NCBI GenBank assembly: GCA_027484425.1
Contig: JAIXSZ010000016.1
Span: 1-64,000, forward strand
DNA length: 64,000 nucleotides
Origin: Sphingobacteriales bacterium
Lineage (GTDB): Bacteria; Bacteroidota; Bacteroidia; Chitinophagales; Chitinophagaceae
Reading direction: 5' to 3'
Shown here: positions 1 to 9,020 of the stretch, in pieces
How the letters are laid out: each line of letters opens with the position of its first letter
How positions within the stretch are numbered: position 1 is the first letter of the stretch
Program-made: the position numbers and the translations under genes
The notes under the pieces: model-generated
What the model was told of the DNA's origin: nothing
Databases searched by the model: none
Seen by the model: the letters and a program-made list of their open reading frames with translations, nothing else

Positions 1-212
1 ACCCAACAACTGGCGCTATCAACCTCACTACGGATGTAGTAGGTAAAGTAGTGATCTACACAATAGATGGCAAGCAGCTACAGCAGTACGAAGCGAAAGC
101 AGGTACTACAAGTATCTCATTGCCAGCAGGTCTTGCAAGTGGTGTGTACATGCTGCGCTTTAACGGTGCAGATGGCAGCAGCAAAATGGTAAGACTCGTG
201 TACCAGCAGTAG
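1..212 (+). CDS. C-terminal fragment of a T9SS cargo protein (start lies before the window)
   Basis: The reading frame is open from base 3 and stops with TAG at 210-212. The roughly 69 visible residues form a type A T9SS sorting domain: PTTGAINL, then IYTIDGKQL, then LPAGLASGVYMLRF and a final basic, hydrophobic strand. Such domains send proteins through the Bacteroidota type IX system and are removed at the cell surface. The DNA is almost the same as the 3' end of the giant gene at 49397-57946, with about nine mismatches by eye over the aligned stretch, plus one extra CAG codon before the stop. The parent protein's function cannot be told from this tail. Confidence 0.85.
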   Translation, partial: PTTGAINLTTDVVGKVVIYTIDGKQLQQYEAKAGTTSISLPAGLASGVYMLRFNGADGSSKMVRLVYQQ

Positions 213-257
213 TGTAGTATAAGCAATTATTTATTTGTTTGCTATATTAACGAAAGT

Positions 258-296
258 AGCCCCGAATCAATATTGATTCGGGGCTTTTTCTTTTTT
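258..296 (+). terminator. Rho-independent terminator after the truncated T9SS gene
   Basis: A perfect 12-bp stem (258-269 with 274-285) closes a four-base loop and is followed by a T-rich tract to 296. It lies about 45 bases after the stop codon at 212. Confidence 0.9.
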
Positions 297-478
297 ATAT
301 TTCATGGCGTTCAATCAATTATTATCTCATTGGAGAAAATATATGATCTGGGTAAGAATAACTGTTGATTTTGTATTCGTATAGATTAAAGGAACGGTCT
401 TGAAAAAAGGTTGTTTAATATAGATCAGAAATTTAGCAACTTTCTTAAAGAAGAGCTGTATCATTTTTGGTTTTTAAT

Positions 479-514
479 GCAAAGGGCTGACACTTTTTTG
501 TGTCAGCCCTTTGC
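479..514. terminator. Strong hairpin after the delta-60 repeat gene
   Basis: A perfect 15-bp inverted repeat (479-493 with 500-514) has a T6 loop. It lies 50 bases beyond the stop of the minus-strand gene ending at 564, so it may end that transcript. No clear T tract follows the stem on either strand, so the terminator call is less certain than the hairpin. Together with the terminator at 258-296 it is all that is seen in the gap 213-563. Confidence 0.55.
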
Positions 515-563
515 ACATGTATTGCAAACTAATCTTTTCTAACTAAAGAGGCAATTTTATAGA

Positions 564-2156
564 TCACTTCATGTACTTAAAGTGCACTGCTCTGCCACCT
601 TGGTAAACAGAAAGGATATACATACCACTAGGTATGTTTTCAGGTAGGTTTAATGTGCTTGTTTTCGATTGCGCAGGCAACAAGTCTTCATATTTCTTCA
701 CTATTCTACCATCGCTGCTAGTTACAATTGCAGTTAAGTTTTCATTACTATTGGCAGTACTGATGTATGCTGTGCCATCTGCTATCCACAAATTAATCGG
801 TGTATCCTCAATGTAAGTTACAGATGTAGGAGGTGTGTCACCATTTATACGCATTATTTTCGGATGACTACCATCAGTCGCAGTAATTATAACCTTATTA
901 TCTGGTTGTGTATATAATTTTAAAGCTTTGTCGTAAGAGTTGAAGTTTAAGATCCCATCAGGATTCATAATCCCGCCTGCCGCAAAACTTGTATTCGCAC
1001 TGCCGTCTGCTTTGTACGAATGGTACTCATCTCTATAATCCATAAAACCTACCGAGTAAAACATTGAAAGATACAGTTTGCCGTAACTGGTAGCGGTAAC
1101 AGAAGCAGGGAATGAGTTTATAGATGTAGGAGGTGTTTTTCTAACTACGCCCGATACGCCATAGGATACATCTTGAACACCTGTAGACGATAGTTTAGTA
1201 GTGTAGTATTCACGAGTACCAGCGCCATTATTCGATCCACTAACGTATATCGTGCCATTATTTGCTATCGACATGCAATAGGGGTCTTCGGTAAGATTAT
1301 TGAAGTTTAATATCTGCGCACCCGCTACACCAAAGGTATTGTCACTCGTGCCATCCAAATTAAACTTTCCCACAAACATATCATTCATATTGTCAGGGAA
1401 AGTGCGTCGCTGACAAGAACCTGTAAACAGTATTTTACCATCATTGCTAAACTTTATCTCTCTTATATCATTGTAGAAACCAAATTTCAAAGTATCCAGT
1501 GGCATTACTTTTATACCTCCTGTGCCATATGTTGCATCCAGCACCCCGTTTTTGTTTGTTTTGGCTATTACAATTGCATCCGCAGACCCGCCGCCACTTC
1601 CAAATCCTCCCTTTCCAGCAAAATAAAATGCAGTCCCAGACTCATAAAAGTCATACACAAAATCGATAACCTGTATGGGGGTGCCTGCATTAAGGTCTAG
1701 AAATCCAGCAGGAGGTACAGAATTTCCAAATGTATTATCAAGCGATCCGTTCGCATTAAGTCTCATTATAGAATAGCCACCAAATACGACCATCACTTTT
1801 TCATTCGTAGTTTGTTTGATCAGCGAACCTTCTGGCACACAAACTTTACCTCCCAGGTACAAAACACCGGGAACATTGGGAAACAATTGAAACCCTGGAT
1901 CTCCAACAAATGTGTTGTCTAATGTTCCGTCTGGCATAGTCCTAAAAATATAGGTATGTGAATTACTGCCATACATACACAATAGTTTACCATCTGTTTG
2001 AGTGGTTACATCTACTGGGTTATAGGCAGGTATCGCATTGAGTATGGACGTGCCATTGGTGCCAAAAGTCGAATCAAAGGGGAGCGATTGAGCCAATATT
2101 TTGCTGGTGGCTACGCCTATGATTGTAATCGTTAGTAAACCTTTTTTTATGGTCAT
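564..2156 (-). CDS. Secreted delta-60 repeat protein with T9SS sorting domain
   Basis: 530 residues. Residues 1-23 form a signal peptide ending ILAQ. The body holds several copies of the delta-60 repeat signature, seen as DGTLDNTF, NGSLDNTFG, NGVLDATYG and DGTSDNTFG, a beta-propeller-like repeat found in large secreted bacterial proteins. The last 80 or so residues are a T9SS type A domain (IPSGMYILSVYQGG near the end). The protein is expected at the cell surface or outside; its ligand is unknown. The start is the first ATG, directly before the signal peptide. It is transcribed against its neighbours and is probably monocistronic. Confidence 0.85.
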   Translation of the reverse strand: MTIKKGLLTITIIGVATSKILAQSLPFDSTFGTNGTSILNAIPAYNPVDVTTQTDGKLLCMYGSNSHTYIFRTMPDGTLDNTFVGDPGFQLFPNVPGVLYLGGKVCVPEGSLIKQTTNEKVMVVFGGYSIMRLNANGSLDNTFGNSVPPAGFLDLNAGTPIQVIDFVYDFYESGTAFYFAGKGGFGSGGGSADAIVIAKTNKNGVLDATYGTGGIKVMPLDTLKFGFYNDIREIKFSNDGKILFTGSCQRRTFPDNMNDMFVGKFNLDGTSDNTFGVAGAQILNFNNLTEDPYCMSIANNGTIYVSGSNNGAGTREYYTTKLSSTGVQDVSYGVSGVVRKTPPTSINSFPASVTATSYGKLYLSMFYSVGFMDYRDEYHSYKADGSANTSFAAGGIMNPDGILNFNSYDKALKLYTQPDNKVIITATDGSHPKIMRINGDTPPTSVTYIEDTPINLWIADGTAYISTANSNENLTAIVTSSDGRIVKKYEDLLPAQSKTSTLNLPENIPSGMYILSVYQGGRAVHFKYMK

Positions 2157-2571
2157 AATATTTTGTTTGTTATTGTAGACTCAGTGATCATTTGAATGGT
2201 TGGGTATATACTTTGCTCGTTTTTTGTTGTCCAGATGGGTGAATAAACGCAGTATTAACTGATGGTACTAGAAGATAGGTTCCACTATTAATTGTTGATT
2301 AACTAACCTCCTCAATATTATTTTTTAAACAATTACCAATGAATGCGCTTACTCCCAAAAAATATTTGTGAAAGGTTTTGCAAAATTTGTTTTATTTACA
2401 CACCTTTACAACCAGACTTTTGTTGTGTATTTGATTTTATAGTGATTAGAAACTTACGTCTGCGTAATTCTCATTTTCTAGAGTGCCTGAGTTGTATCTG
2501 TATCCTATAGTTAATTGGCTCAACATTAAGAGGGTTTATATTTTTAATAGGTCTACATTGCATACACAAAT
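2157..2571. other. Divergent intergenic region
   Basis: 415 AT-rich bases between the divergent delta-60 gene and the desaturase gene. It must hold promoters for both, but no exact TAnnTTTG box at a good distance from either start was recognised. No ORF, repeat or RNA gene is apparent. Confidence 0.5.
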
Positions 2572-3657
2572 ATGGCTAAGGTAACGTACAACAACAAGAA
2601 TGCAGTTTTTTTTCAATCGCTAAAAGCTGATGTAGATAAGTATTTCAAAGAAAACGGGATTGAAAAAACAGGTAATTGGAAACTTTACCTCAAAACAATA
2701 GTACTCGTACCTGTAGCTATTGCTCTCTATTTATTTTTACTTACTCAGCACTACACACCACTTGTAGGTATATCTCTTAGCTTAATGTTGGGTCTTGCAT
2801 TATCGGGTATTGGGTTCAATATTATGCACGATGCATGTCATGGCAGTTATTCATCCAAGAAATGGGTAAATGAATTGTTGGGTCTTACACTCAATGCTTT
2901 GGGGGGCAATGCCTTTATTTGGAAACAAAAACACAATATCATTCACCATACCTATACCAATGTAGATGGTCTAGACGATGATATTGCCAAAAGCCCAGTT
3001 ATTCGTCAATGTCAAACACAGGTATGGAAACCAGCTCATCGTGTTCAGCATATATACCTGTGGTTGATCTATGCCCTGAGTTCCTTCTTATGGGTATTTG
3101 TTATGGATATGGCCAAGTATGGTACTAAACGTATCTATACTACTGAACTCAGTAAAATGGATACTCAGGAGCACCTCATTTTTTGGACTAGTAAGTTGCT
3201 TTATTTGGTATTTTACGTCGCTATTCCTGTCTATTTTGTAGGATGGGGTGCATGGGGCGTCGGCTTTTTATTCATGCACATAGCTATGGGCTTATCCTTA
3301 TCAGTAGTTTTTCAGTTGGCACATGTAGTAGAGGAAACAGAATTTGAGTATACTGCCGGTATCGATGATAAACAGATAGAAAACGAGTGGGCAGTTCACC
3401 AAATCAAAACAACAGCAAACTTTGCTCCAGGCAACAAGGTTATTTCATGGTTTGTAGGGGGGCTCAACTATCAGGTAGAACACCATCTGTTTCCTAGAAT
3501 CAGCCACATTCACTATCCCGAAATAAGTAAAATTGTTGCTCGTAAATGTAAGGAATTTGGTTTGCCTTACCATTCCATGCCTACTATGATTGCCGCAGTA
3601 GGCTCACACTACAGATTCATGAAAACCCTAGGTCAAAAGCCGGCTTCATTAGCTTAG
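2572..3657 (+). CDS. Fatty acid (acyl-CoA/acyl-lipid) desaturase
   Basis: 361 residues, usual for a membrane-bound FA_desaturase (PF00487) protein. The three di-iron histidine boxes are present: HDACH at residues 86-90, HNIIHH at 121-126 and QVEHH at 301-305. Hydrophobic stretches near residues 42-58, 62-85, 155-175 and 205-235 fit the usual membrane segments. The QVEHH form of the third box is common in front-end and linoleoyl-CoA-type desaturases, but no fused cytochrome b5 domain is seen. It should introduce a double bond into membrane acyl chains; the position cannot be inferred. The gene stands alone and ends in a strong terminator. Confidence 0.9.
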   Translation: MAKVTYNNKNAVFFQSLKADVDKYFKENGIEKTGNWKLYLKTIVLVPVAIALYLFLLTQHYTPLVGISLSLMLGLALSGIGFNIMHDACHGSYSSKKWVNELLGLTLNALGGNAFIWKQKHNIIHHTYTNVDGLDDDIAKSPVIRQCQTQVWKPAHRVQHIYLWLIYALSSFLWVFVMDMAKYGTKRIYTTELSKMDTQEHLIFWTSKLLYLVFYVAIPVYFVGWGAWGVGFLFMHIAMGLSLSVVFQLAHVVEETEFEYTAGIDDKQIENEWAVHQIKTTANFAPGNKVISWFVGGLNYQVEHHLFPRISHIHYPEISKIVARKCKEFGLPYHSMPTMIAAVGSHYRFMKTLGQKPASLA

Positions 3658-3683
3658 AACTTCTCTTTTATTTATAATTATTC

Positions 3684-3718
3684 ACTGCTTTCTGTTTTTT
3701 ACAGAAAGCAGTTTTTGT
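3684..3718 (+). terminator. Rho-independent terminator after the desaturase
   Basis: Perfect 12-bp stem (3684-3695 with 3701-3712), five-base T loop, then a T-rich tract. It begins 27 bases after the stop codon. Confidence 0.9.
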
Positions 3719-4427
3719 TTTATGTGTTTTGTCGCGACGACCAACAATAAATTAATAACTTCGATGAAAAGCGTTATTTCCGAAAAATGAAATTACACTA
3801 GCACTACTAATTTAAAGCATGCACTTGCATATAAATTTATATTCTAGCATTATTTAGAAGATTTCACATTGCCACATCAGCGTAGTACTTTTCAGGAACT
3901 ATGTGTGGCTGGGGTTACAGAATCAGCGATGCCACTAACGTGCTAGTTTATCTTTTGCCTAGGTCTGGTTATTGCAAGGTAGGACTGGTTTTTGGTAATA
4001 AAGCACTTAGGGTCATCTAGGACAGTAAAGTAGCTAACACTACTAAACAAGAATTGAGTACTACAAAACACTTGCAGAAGGTACAGGTATACTGTTAAGT
4101 ATCTTAGATGTGGGCTTACTGAGTGACCTAAAGGACTTCATCACAATAAAAATTGCTAATTAGAAAATTTTTTCAAATTTTTTCTTCTTTTTTTTGGCAT
4201 TTTTCTCTCATACTACGTCTCAAGACAATGTCAGTCGCATATTCGTTACAATCACTCCTGTAGCGGTTTTTAGTCATGTGTTACTCGTCTGATAGGTACA
4301 CATACACCCCTGTATTATCTGAAAACAGCTAACTATCAGTGCGTTGCAACCCAAAAACTATGCCAATAATAAATTATGAAATGTGAAAGAGACTTTTTAA
4401 CTTGTAACTAATTAAAAAGCAAATGTT
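3719..4427. other. Long intergenic region without a recognised gene
   Basis: About 710 bases between the desaturase terminator and the first NHL gene. All frames are broken by stops and nothing matches a family I recognise. A/T tracts lie at 4160-4205. The region may be a decayed gene or a long upstream regulatory region for the NHL pair. Confidence 0.4.
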
Positions 4428-5846
4428 ATGAAAAAACAAACTTTACGTAAGTTTTTTAGTGCCACAATGCTGCTGCTTGCTGGTACTACTTTAGTTAACG
4501 CCCAAAACGTTATCTCAACAATTGCGGGAACAGGAGTTTCTGGTTTCAGTGGAGATGGTGGCCCGGCGGTAGAAGCACGTTTTGCTAATCCATACGGTGT
4601 TGCAGTTGACCCAGCGGGCAATATTTTTATTGCTGATAAATCAAACAATAAAGTAAGAATGATTGACGGTAGATCTCACAACATAGTTACGGTTGCAGGT
4701 TCTACTTATGGTCTTGCAGGTCTTGGTGGCCCAGCTACTTTAGCTAAAATGAAGTATCCTACTGGTGTTTTCGTAAACACTTCAGGAAATCTTGTTATCA
4801 CTGATTGGTTCAATGATATGGCTTTCTATCTCGATAGAACTAGTGGTGCTTTACGTGGTCATTGCGGCGATGGTAATCAAGGTTGCTCAGGCGATGGTGG
4901 ACATTGCCTATCTGCCAGAACAATGACTCCAGCAGGTGCATGCCAGGATTTGGCTGGTAATACATATCTCGCAGATTATGGCTGCAACAAGGTACGCAGA
5001 ATAGATGCAGTTACAGGCATCATTACCACAATCGTAAATGGTACAGGTAGCTTCGGCTATACCGGTGATGGTGGTTTGGGTGTAACTGCTAAATTGTCTC
5101 GCCCTACAGCAGTATTCGTAGATCCTACTAGTCCAGGAAATGGTCATCTATACATATCTGATGCAGGTAACAACGTAGTTCGTAAACTAGATATGAACAC
5201 TGGTATCATCATTACAGTGGCAGGTACAGGTGTAGCTGGTTACTCTGGCAATGGTGCCAAAGCTATATCTGCTCAGTTACGCAACCCAGGCAACTTATTC
5301 ATAGCTGCCGACAAAAGCATGTATATCTGCGATCGTGGCAATCATGTAATTCGCAAAATGAATGTAGAAAGAGGTATCATCAGCACAGTAGTAGGTAATG
5401 GTACTATTGGTTTTTCTGGCGATGGCGAAGTTCCAACATTTGCTCAGCTTAACGATCCTCAAGGTGTATGGGTAGACAACTCAGGCAGAATATACATTGC
5501 TGATGCAGGCAACCAGCGTATCCGCATGGTAGCTCCTTTAGGCGATGCTGGTTCTGCTACTTCTCCAGTTACTCCTAAAATTGAATCAGGAATTTCTAAT
5601 GTGCTCAATGCTGCTGATGTAAAAGTATACCCTAATCCTTCTAATGGTGTATTTACCATTGCTGCAGGTACAGACTATGCCAACTCTTCTGTAGTTATTA
5701 GCAATGTAGTGGGTGCTCAGGTTTACAGCACTACACTTACTGATGCAAAGGCTGAGATTAATCTGTCTAGCTTGCCATCAGGTGTTTACAATGTAACACT
5801 CAAATCTACAACTGGTACACACACTGAGAAAGTGACAATAAAATAA
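4428..5846 (+). CDS. Secreted NHL-repeat protein with T9SS sorting domain (first of a tandem pair)
   Basis: 472 residues. Residues 1-26 are a signal peptide (ends VNAQ). About six NHL repeats follow; each has a P.GV..D..GN.(Y/I)IAD..N..(V/I)R core joined by ..TIAGTG..G(F/Y)SGDGG linkers, which should fold as a six-bladed beta-propeller. A T9SS type A domain takes the last 80 residues (VYPNPSNG, then LPSGVYNV). NHL propellers bind proteins or carbohydrates and some are lyases; nothing here fixes the activity. The next gene is a paralogue in the same direction, but a strong hairpin between them suggests separate transcripts. Confidence 0.88.
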   Translation: MKKQTLRKFFSATMLLLAGTTLVNAQNVISTIAGTGVSGFSGDGGPAVEARFANPYGVAVDPAGNIFIADKSNNKVRMIDGRSHNIVTVAGSTYGLAGLGGPATLAKMKYPTGVFVNTSGNLVITDWFNDMAFYLDRTSGALRGHCGDGNQGCSGDGGHCLSARTMTPAGACQDLAGNTYLADYGCNKVRRIDAVTGIITTIVNGTGSFGYTGDGGLGVTAKLSRPTAVFVDPTSPGNGHLYISDAGNNVVRKLDMNTGIIITVAGTGVAGYSGNGAKAISAQLRNPGNLFIAADKSMYICDRGNHVIRKMNVERGIISTVVGNGTIGFSGDGEVPTFAQLNDPQGVWVDNSGRIYIADAGNQRIRMVAPLGDAGSATSPVTPKIESGISNVLNAADVKVYPNPSNGVFTIAAGTDYANSSVVISNVVGAQVYSTTLTDAKAEINLSSLPSGVYNVTLKSTTGTHTEKVTIK

Positions 5847-5865
5847 GTTGTACTTACAGTAATTT

Positions 5866-5908
5866 ATTCAATAAAAATGCTCTCTTTTAGGGAGCATTTT
5901 TATTGAAT
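5866..5908 (+). terminator. Hairpin terminator between the tandem NHL genes
   Basis: Perfect 17-bp inverted repeat (5866-5882 with 5892-5908) around a nine-base loop. The 3' arm contains a run of five T, so it may work in both directions. Confidence 0.8.
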
Positions 5909-5930
5909 TTTAAGTTCGAACTTTACCATT

Positions 5931-7283
5931 ATGAGGATTGCTACACTATTCTATCTTGTTTTTTTGTTCTCGTTGGGCTACTCTAATGCTTATGCTCAGG
6001 GTATCATAACAACTATTGCTGGTAATGGTGTCACGCAATACATTGGCGATGGCTGGCCAGCTACCACTTATTCATTAGCATCTCCAGCAGGTGTTTGTGC
6101 CGACAAAGCGGGTAATGTTTACTCAATTGATAATGTAGAGCCGCGCATTCGCAAAATAGATAAATACGATACACTCTTTACTATAGCAGGTACAGGTACG
6201 CCCGGTTACACTGGCGATGGTGGCATGGCTGCTTTCGCCACTTTTGGAAGCCCTGCCAGTATGGCTATAGACACTGCCGGCAATCTATTCATCACAGACC
6301 AATACAACAAAGTAATTCGCAAAATAAACAGAACCACCAACATCGTTACTACCGTTTGTGGCTCAGGTGGAGGTGGCTTTAGTGGTGATGGAGGCCCAGC
6401 CACAGCCGCCAATCTCGAACAGCCCGAAGGCGTTTGGGTAGATAAACAAGGCAACATATACATAGTAGACAAAGGAAACCAACGAGTAAGAAAAGTTGAT
6501 GCACTTACAGGCATAATCAATACCATAGCTGGCAATGGCGTAAACGGTTATTCTGGCGATGGTGGCTTGGCAGTTAACACGCGCCTTTCCTTTCCCAGAG
6601 GTGTATGTACAGATGATGCTGGTAATGTATACATAGCCGACTATGGCAATAACCGCATCAGAAAAGTGGATCAGAGCACAGGCATTATTACCACCATTGC
6701 AGGCACTGGCGCCGCTGGTTATGCCGGCGATGGAGGCCCTGCTACGGCGGCTACATTAGTATCGCCTTATGGTCTATATTGGAGCAGCCAAGGCAGGTTA
6801 TACATAGCCGATTATGGCAACAATGTCGTGCGTGCAATATCTGCTGACGGTACCATAAGAACAGTAGCAGGCAGCGGGCTTTATGGCTTCTCTGGCGATG
6901 GTGGCTCAGCCCTTAGCGCGACCTTTCAAGGACCTAAAGCAGTATATGTCGACGACTCTGAATACCTATACATCGCAGATAGCGAAAACTCAGCTATACG
7001 CAAAGTAACACCCTCCTTCAACAAGGCTACGAATATAAACACTCCCGATCTTCTCAACGCCTACCCCAATCCTGCTAATAATATCCTCACCATAAGTTGT
7101 AGTATACAGCTCACTGATGCAACACTTGCTTTATACGACATGCTAGGCCATGAAGTATTTCGTACTATTATCGATGGCTACCAATCTCACATCAACATCA
7201 CCAACCTTCCTATTGGCATATACATTTTGCAAGTCCGCTCTGGGATGATCGTATCAAACAAGAAAATCGAGATAAGACGTTGA
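5931..7283 (+). CDS. Secreted NHL-repeat protein with T9SS sorting domain (second of a tandem pair)
   Basis: 450 residues. Signal peptide at 1-23 (ends AYAQ), six NHL repeats, and a C-terminal sorting domain (AYPNPANN, then LPIGIYIL, then a basic KKIEIRR end). Paralogue of the gene just upstream with the same repeat linker, GYSGDGG. The same NHL linker sequence occurs again in the giant protein at 49397-57946. Expected at the cell surface; substrate unknown. The start lies only 22 bases beyond the preceding hairpin. Confidence 0.88.
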   Translation: MRIATLFYLVFLFSLGYSNAYAQGIITTIAGNGVTQYIGDGWPATTYSLASPAGVCADKAGNVYSIDNVEPRIRKIDKYDTLFTIAGTGTPGYTGDGGMAAFATFGSPASMAIDTAGNLFITDQYNKVIRKINRTTNIVTTVCGSGGGGFSGDGGPATAANLEQPEGVWVDKQGNIYIVDKGNQRVRKVDALTGIINTIAGNGVNGYSGDGGLAVNTRLSFPRGVCTDDAGNVYIADYGNNRIRKVDQSTGIITTIAGTGAAGYAGDGGPATAATLVSPYGLYWSSQGRLYIADYGNNVVRAISADGTIRTVAGSGLYGFSGDGGSALSATFQGPKAVYVDDSEYLYIADSENSAIRKVTPSFNKATNINTPDLLNAYPNPANNILTISCSIQLTDATLALYDMLGHEVFRTIIDGYQSHINITNLPIGIYILQVRSGMIVSNKKIEIRR

Positions 7284-7377
7284 TTTTGAACGCTTACTAG
7301 ATTCCTCATCACTACTTTTCTGGTTAGCTATTTTCAGGTCGTTTCCACTATTAACACTTTATTGAAATCTATCTCCG

Positions 7378-7385
7378 TACTTTTG
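7378..7385 (+). promoter_or_regulatory. Bacteroidota -7 box of the metal operon
   Basis: TACTTTTG, an exact match to TAnnTTTG, ending 10 bases before the ATG at 7396. The implied transcript has a leader of only a few bases. No good -33 TTG at 19-21 bases spacing is seen. Confidence 0.6.
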
Positions 7386-7395
7386 TACTATTCTC

Positions 7396-7797
7396 ATGAA
7401 GAGGTTTATAGTCACCATACTCACAGTGTTGTACATGGCAAGTGCCATGGGTGCTACCGTGCACCTGCATTACTGTATGGGCGACTTCGTCAATGCTACC
7501 CTCATTCACCATGACGAACATAAGTGCGAAAAATGCGGAATGACTAAAAAGTCGGACGACAATGGTTGCTGCAAAGACGAACACAAAACAATAAAAACCG
7601 CAGAGCACCACAAGTCTACTGCCACACATGATATTGTCAAGCATTTCGCACCTCATCTACCTGTTGCGCTACATCATCCTACTCACACTTCCTCATTTAT
7701 CCCGTCAGGCAATGTTGTAGTAGCCTCCGCTCATGCACCACCCGATATAGGCATTTCTTGTCCTATCTACATCCGCATTCGCAATCTCAGAATTTGA
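7396..7797 (+). CDS. HYC_CC_PP-type His/Cys-rich exported protein
   Basis: 133 residues with an N-terminal signal sequence (1-19). The order of motifs matches the HYC_CC_PP family of Bacteroidota: LHYCMGD near residue 25, a KCEKCGM pair, GCCKDEH, and a late APPD motif. By hand it has about 15 His and 6 Cys, so periplasmic metal binding is likely, although the family's function is not established. It is followed by two exported HMA-domain proteins and an outer-membrane protein, which supports a role in heavy-metal handling. Confidence 0.8.
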   Translation: MKRFIVTILTVLYMASAMGATVHLHYCMGDFVNATLIHHDEHKCEKCGMTKKSDDNGCCKDEHKTIKTAEHHKSTATHDIVKHFAPHLPVALHHPTHTSSFIPSGNVVVASAHAPPDIGISCPIYIRIRNLRI

Positions 7798-7853
7798 TAC
7801 CCTCCTTATGGCAGTGCATTTGCTTTCGCAATTGCTGATTAACCTTTAGTACT

Positions 7854-7874
7854 CACATAGCTTCTATGTGTTTT
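7854..7874 (+). terminator. Weak hairpin after the HYC_CC_PP gene
   Basis: A 7-bp stem (7854-7860 with 7864-7870) with a three-base loop, followed by TTTT. Possibly an attenuator or partial terminator before the HMA genes. Confidence 0.4.
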
Positions 7875-7981
7875 GCTATTTTGGTGATCACTTGTTTGTT
7901 TACAGGTCATTGTACTGCCGCTTCTATTCTTTTTACTTATTGGTCATTCGTGCATCTATTGTGCATAGCAGCTACATCATT

Positions 7982-8046
7982 GTAGTGTCATTTGGCACTA
8001 CGGTATGTCTTAGCTGTCTACGCTCTACAGTTGTAGTATGTCATAC
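7982..8046. promoter_or_regulatory. Inverted repeats upstream of the first HMA gene
   Basis: Two small dyads lie in the 286-base gap before the HMA gene: GTAGTG...CACTAC (7982-8001) and GTATG-T-CATAC (8036-8046). They could be operator sites for a metal regulator, but short dyads also arise by chance. No promoter box is clear here. Confidence 0.25.
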
Positions 8047-8083
8047 CACACAACATTTTCTATTCAAACAAACAATCATAACA

Positions 8084-8434
8084 ATGAAACTCCTAAAAAC
8101 AATACTAGCATCACTGATGCTCATAACCATAGCACCACAGGTACAAGCACAAAAAGTAACCGAAACCATCAAAGTATCAGGCAACTGCGATATGTGCGCC
8201 AAAAAAATAGAAGCAGCCGCAACCTCAGCAGGTGCCACTAAGGCCAAATGGGATGCCGATACCAAGGTGCTTACCGTAAAGTACAACAGCAAAACCACCT
8301 CCAATGCCGCCATCCAAAAGAGCATAGCCGCCACAGGTTACGACACCGAGCAGTACGATGGCGACATGGCTGCCTACAACGCACTACATGGCTGCTGCCA
8401 GTACGATGGCAAGCGCGGTGCTGACAAAAAATAA
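8084..8434 (+). CDS. Exported heavy-metal-associated (HMA) domain protein 1
   Basis: 116 residues from the ATG at 8084, chosen because it opens directly into a signal peptide (1-23, ends VQAQ); the frame extends upstream but that part looks non-coding. Residues 26-93 form an HMA (PF00403) ferredoxin-like fold with the metal site C35-D-M-C38. A further Cys pair (C104, C105) near the end may add a binding site. HMA proteins bind Cu(I), Zn or other soft metals; here the protein acts outside the cytoplasm, probably as a chaperone or scavenger. 46 bases separate it from a second HMA gene. Confidence 0.85.
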   Translation: MKLLKTILASLMLITIAPQVQAQKVTETIKVSGNCDMCAKKIEAAATSAGATKAKWDADTKVLTVKYNSKTTSNAAIQKSIAATGYDTEQYDGDMAAYNALHGCCQYDGKRGADKK

Positions 8435-8480
8435 GCTCTTTAAAAACTCAATTTGTTTCACTACAAAACAATCTAAACAA

Positions 8481-9020
8481 ATGAAAAACTTCCTTTTAGC
8501 AATAGTGCTGTTATGCACACTACCCACATACGCACAAATCAAGTCTGCCCAACTCACAGCCAGCGGCCTCACATGCAGCATGTGCAGCAAGTCCATTTTC
8601 AAGGCACTCGAGAAAGTCCCCGCCATACAGTCGGTAGAAGCAGATGTAGAGAAATCTATCTTCACCATCGTCTTCAAGCCCGGTGTCTCCATCTCGCCCG
8701 ACGAGGTCAAGAAAGCCGTAGAAGATGCCGGTTTTTCGGTGGCCTCCATGGTGCTCACCACCAGTTTTTCCGGCAGTAGGGTAGGCAAAGACAGCCACCT
8801 TACCATCGGCGGCAATACCTACCATGTAGTAGGTGCTACCGACAAAGAGCTGAATGGCGATGTAGCCCTACGTGTAGTCGACAAAAACTTCACCTCTCCC
8901 AAGGAGCACAAGAAATACGGCAAGGCTACAGCTATGAAGTGCTACGAGTCTGGTATGCGGGGTACTTGTTGCCCTGCCGATGCTTCATCCCCAAACCGTA
9001 TCTATCATGTGGTGCTATAA
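8481..9020 (+). CDS. Exported HMA-domain protein 2 with C-terminal extension
   Basis: 179 residues from the ATG at 8481, directly followed by a signal peptide (1-19, ends TYAQ). The HMA domain covers about 21-92 with C32-S-M-C35. Residues 93-179 are an extension without a family I recognise; it contains another Cys pair (C163, C164). The stop overlaps the start of the downstream gene by 14 bases, so the two are very likely translated together. Likely part of a periplasmic metal relay with the preceding HMA protein. Confidence 0.83.
   Translation: MKNFLLAIVLLCTLPTYAQIKSAQLTASGLTCSMCSKSIFKALEKVPAIQSVEADVEKSIFTIVFKPGVSISPDEVKKAVEDAGFSVASMVLTTSFSGSRVGKDSHLTIGGNTYHVVGATDKELNGDVALRVVDKNFTSPKEHKKYGKATAMKCYESGMRGTCCPADASSPNRIYHVVL

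Noticed and set aside
7868-8083. N-terminal extension of the first HMA gene
   Set aside because: Low-complexity, Tyr/Phe-rich leader without export features, whereas ATG 8084 opens a standard signal peptide.
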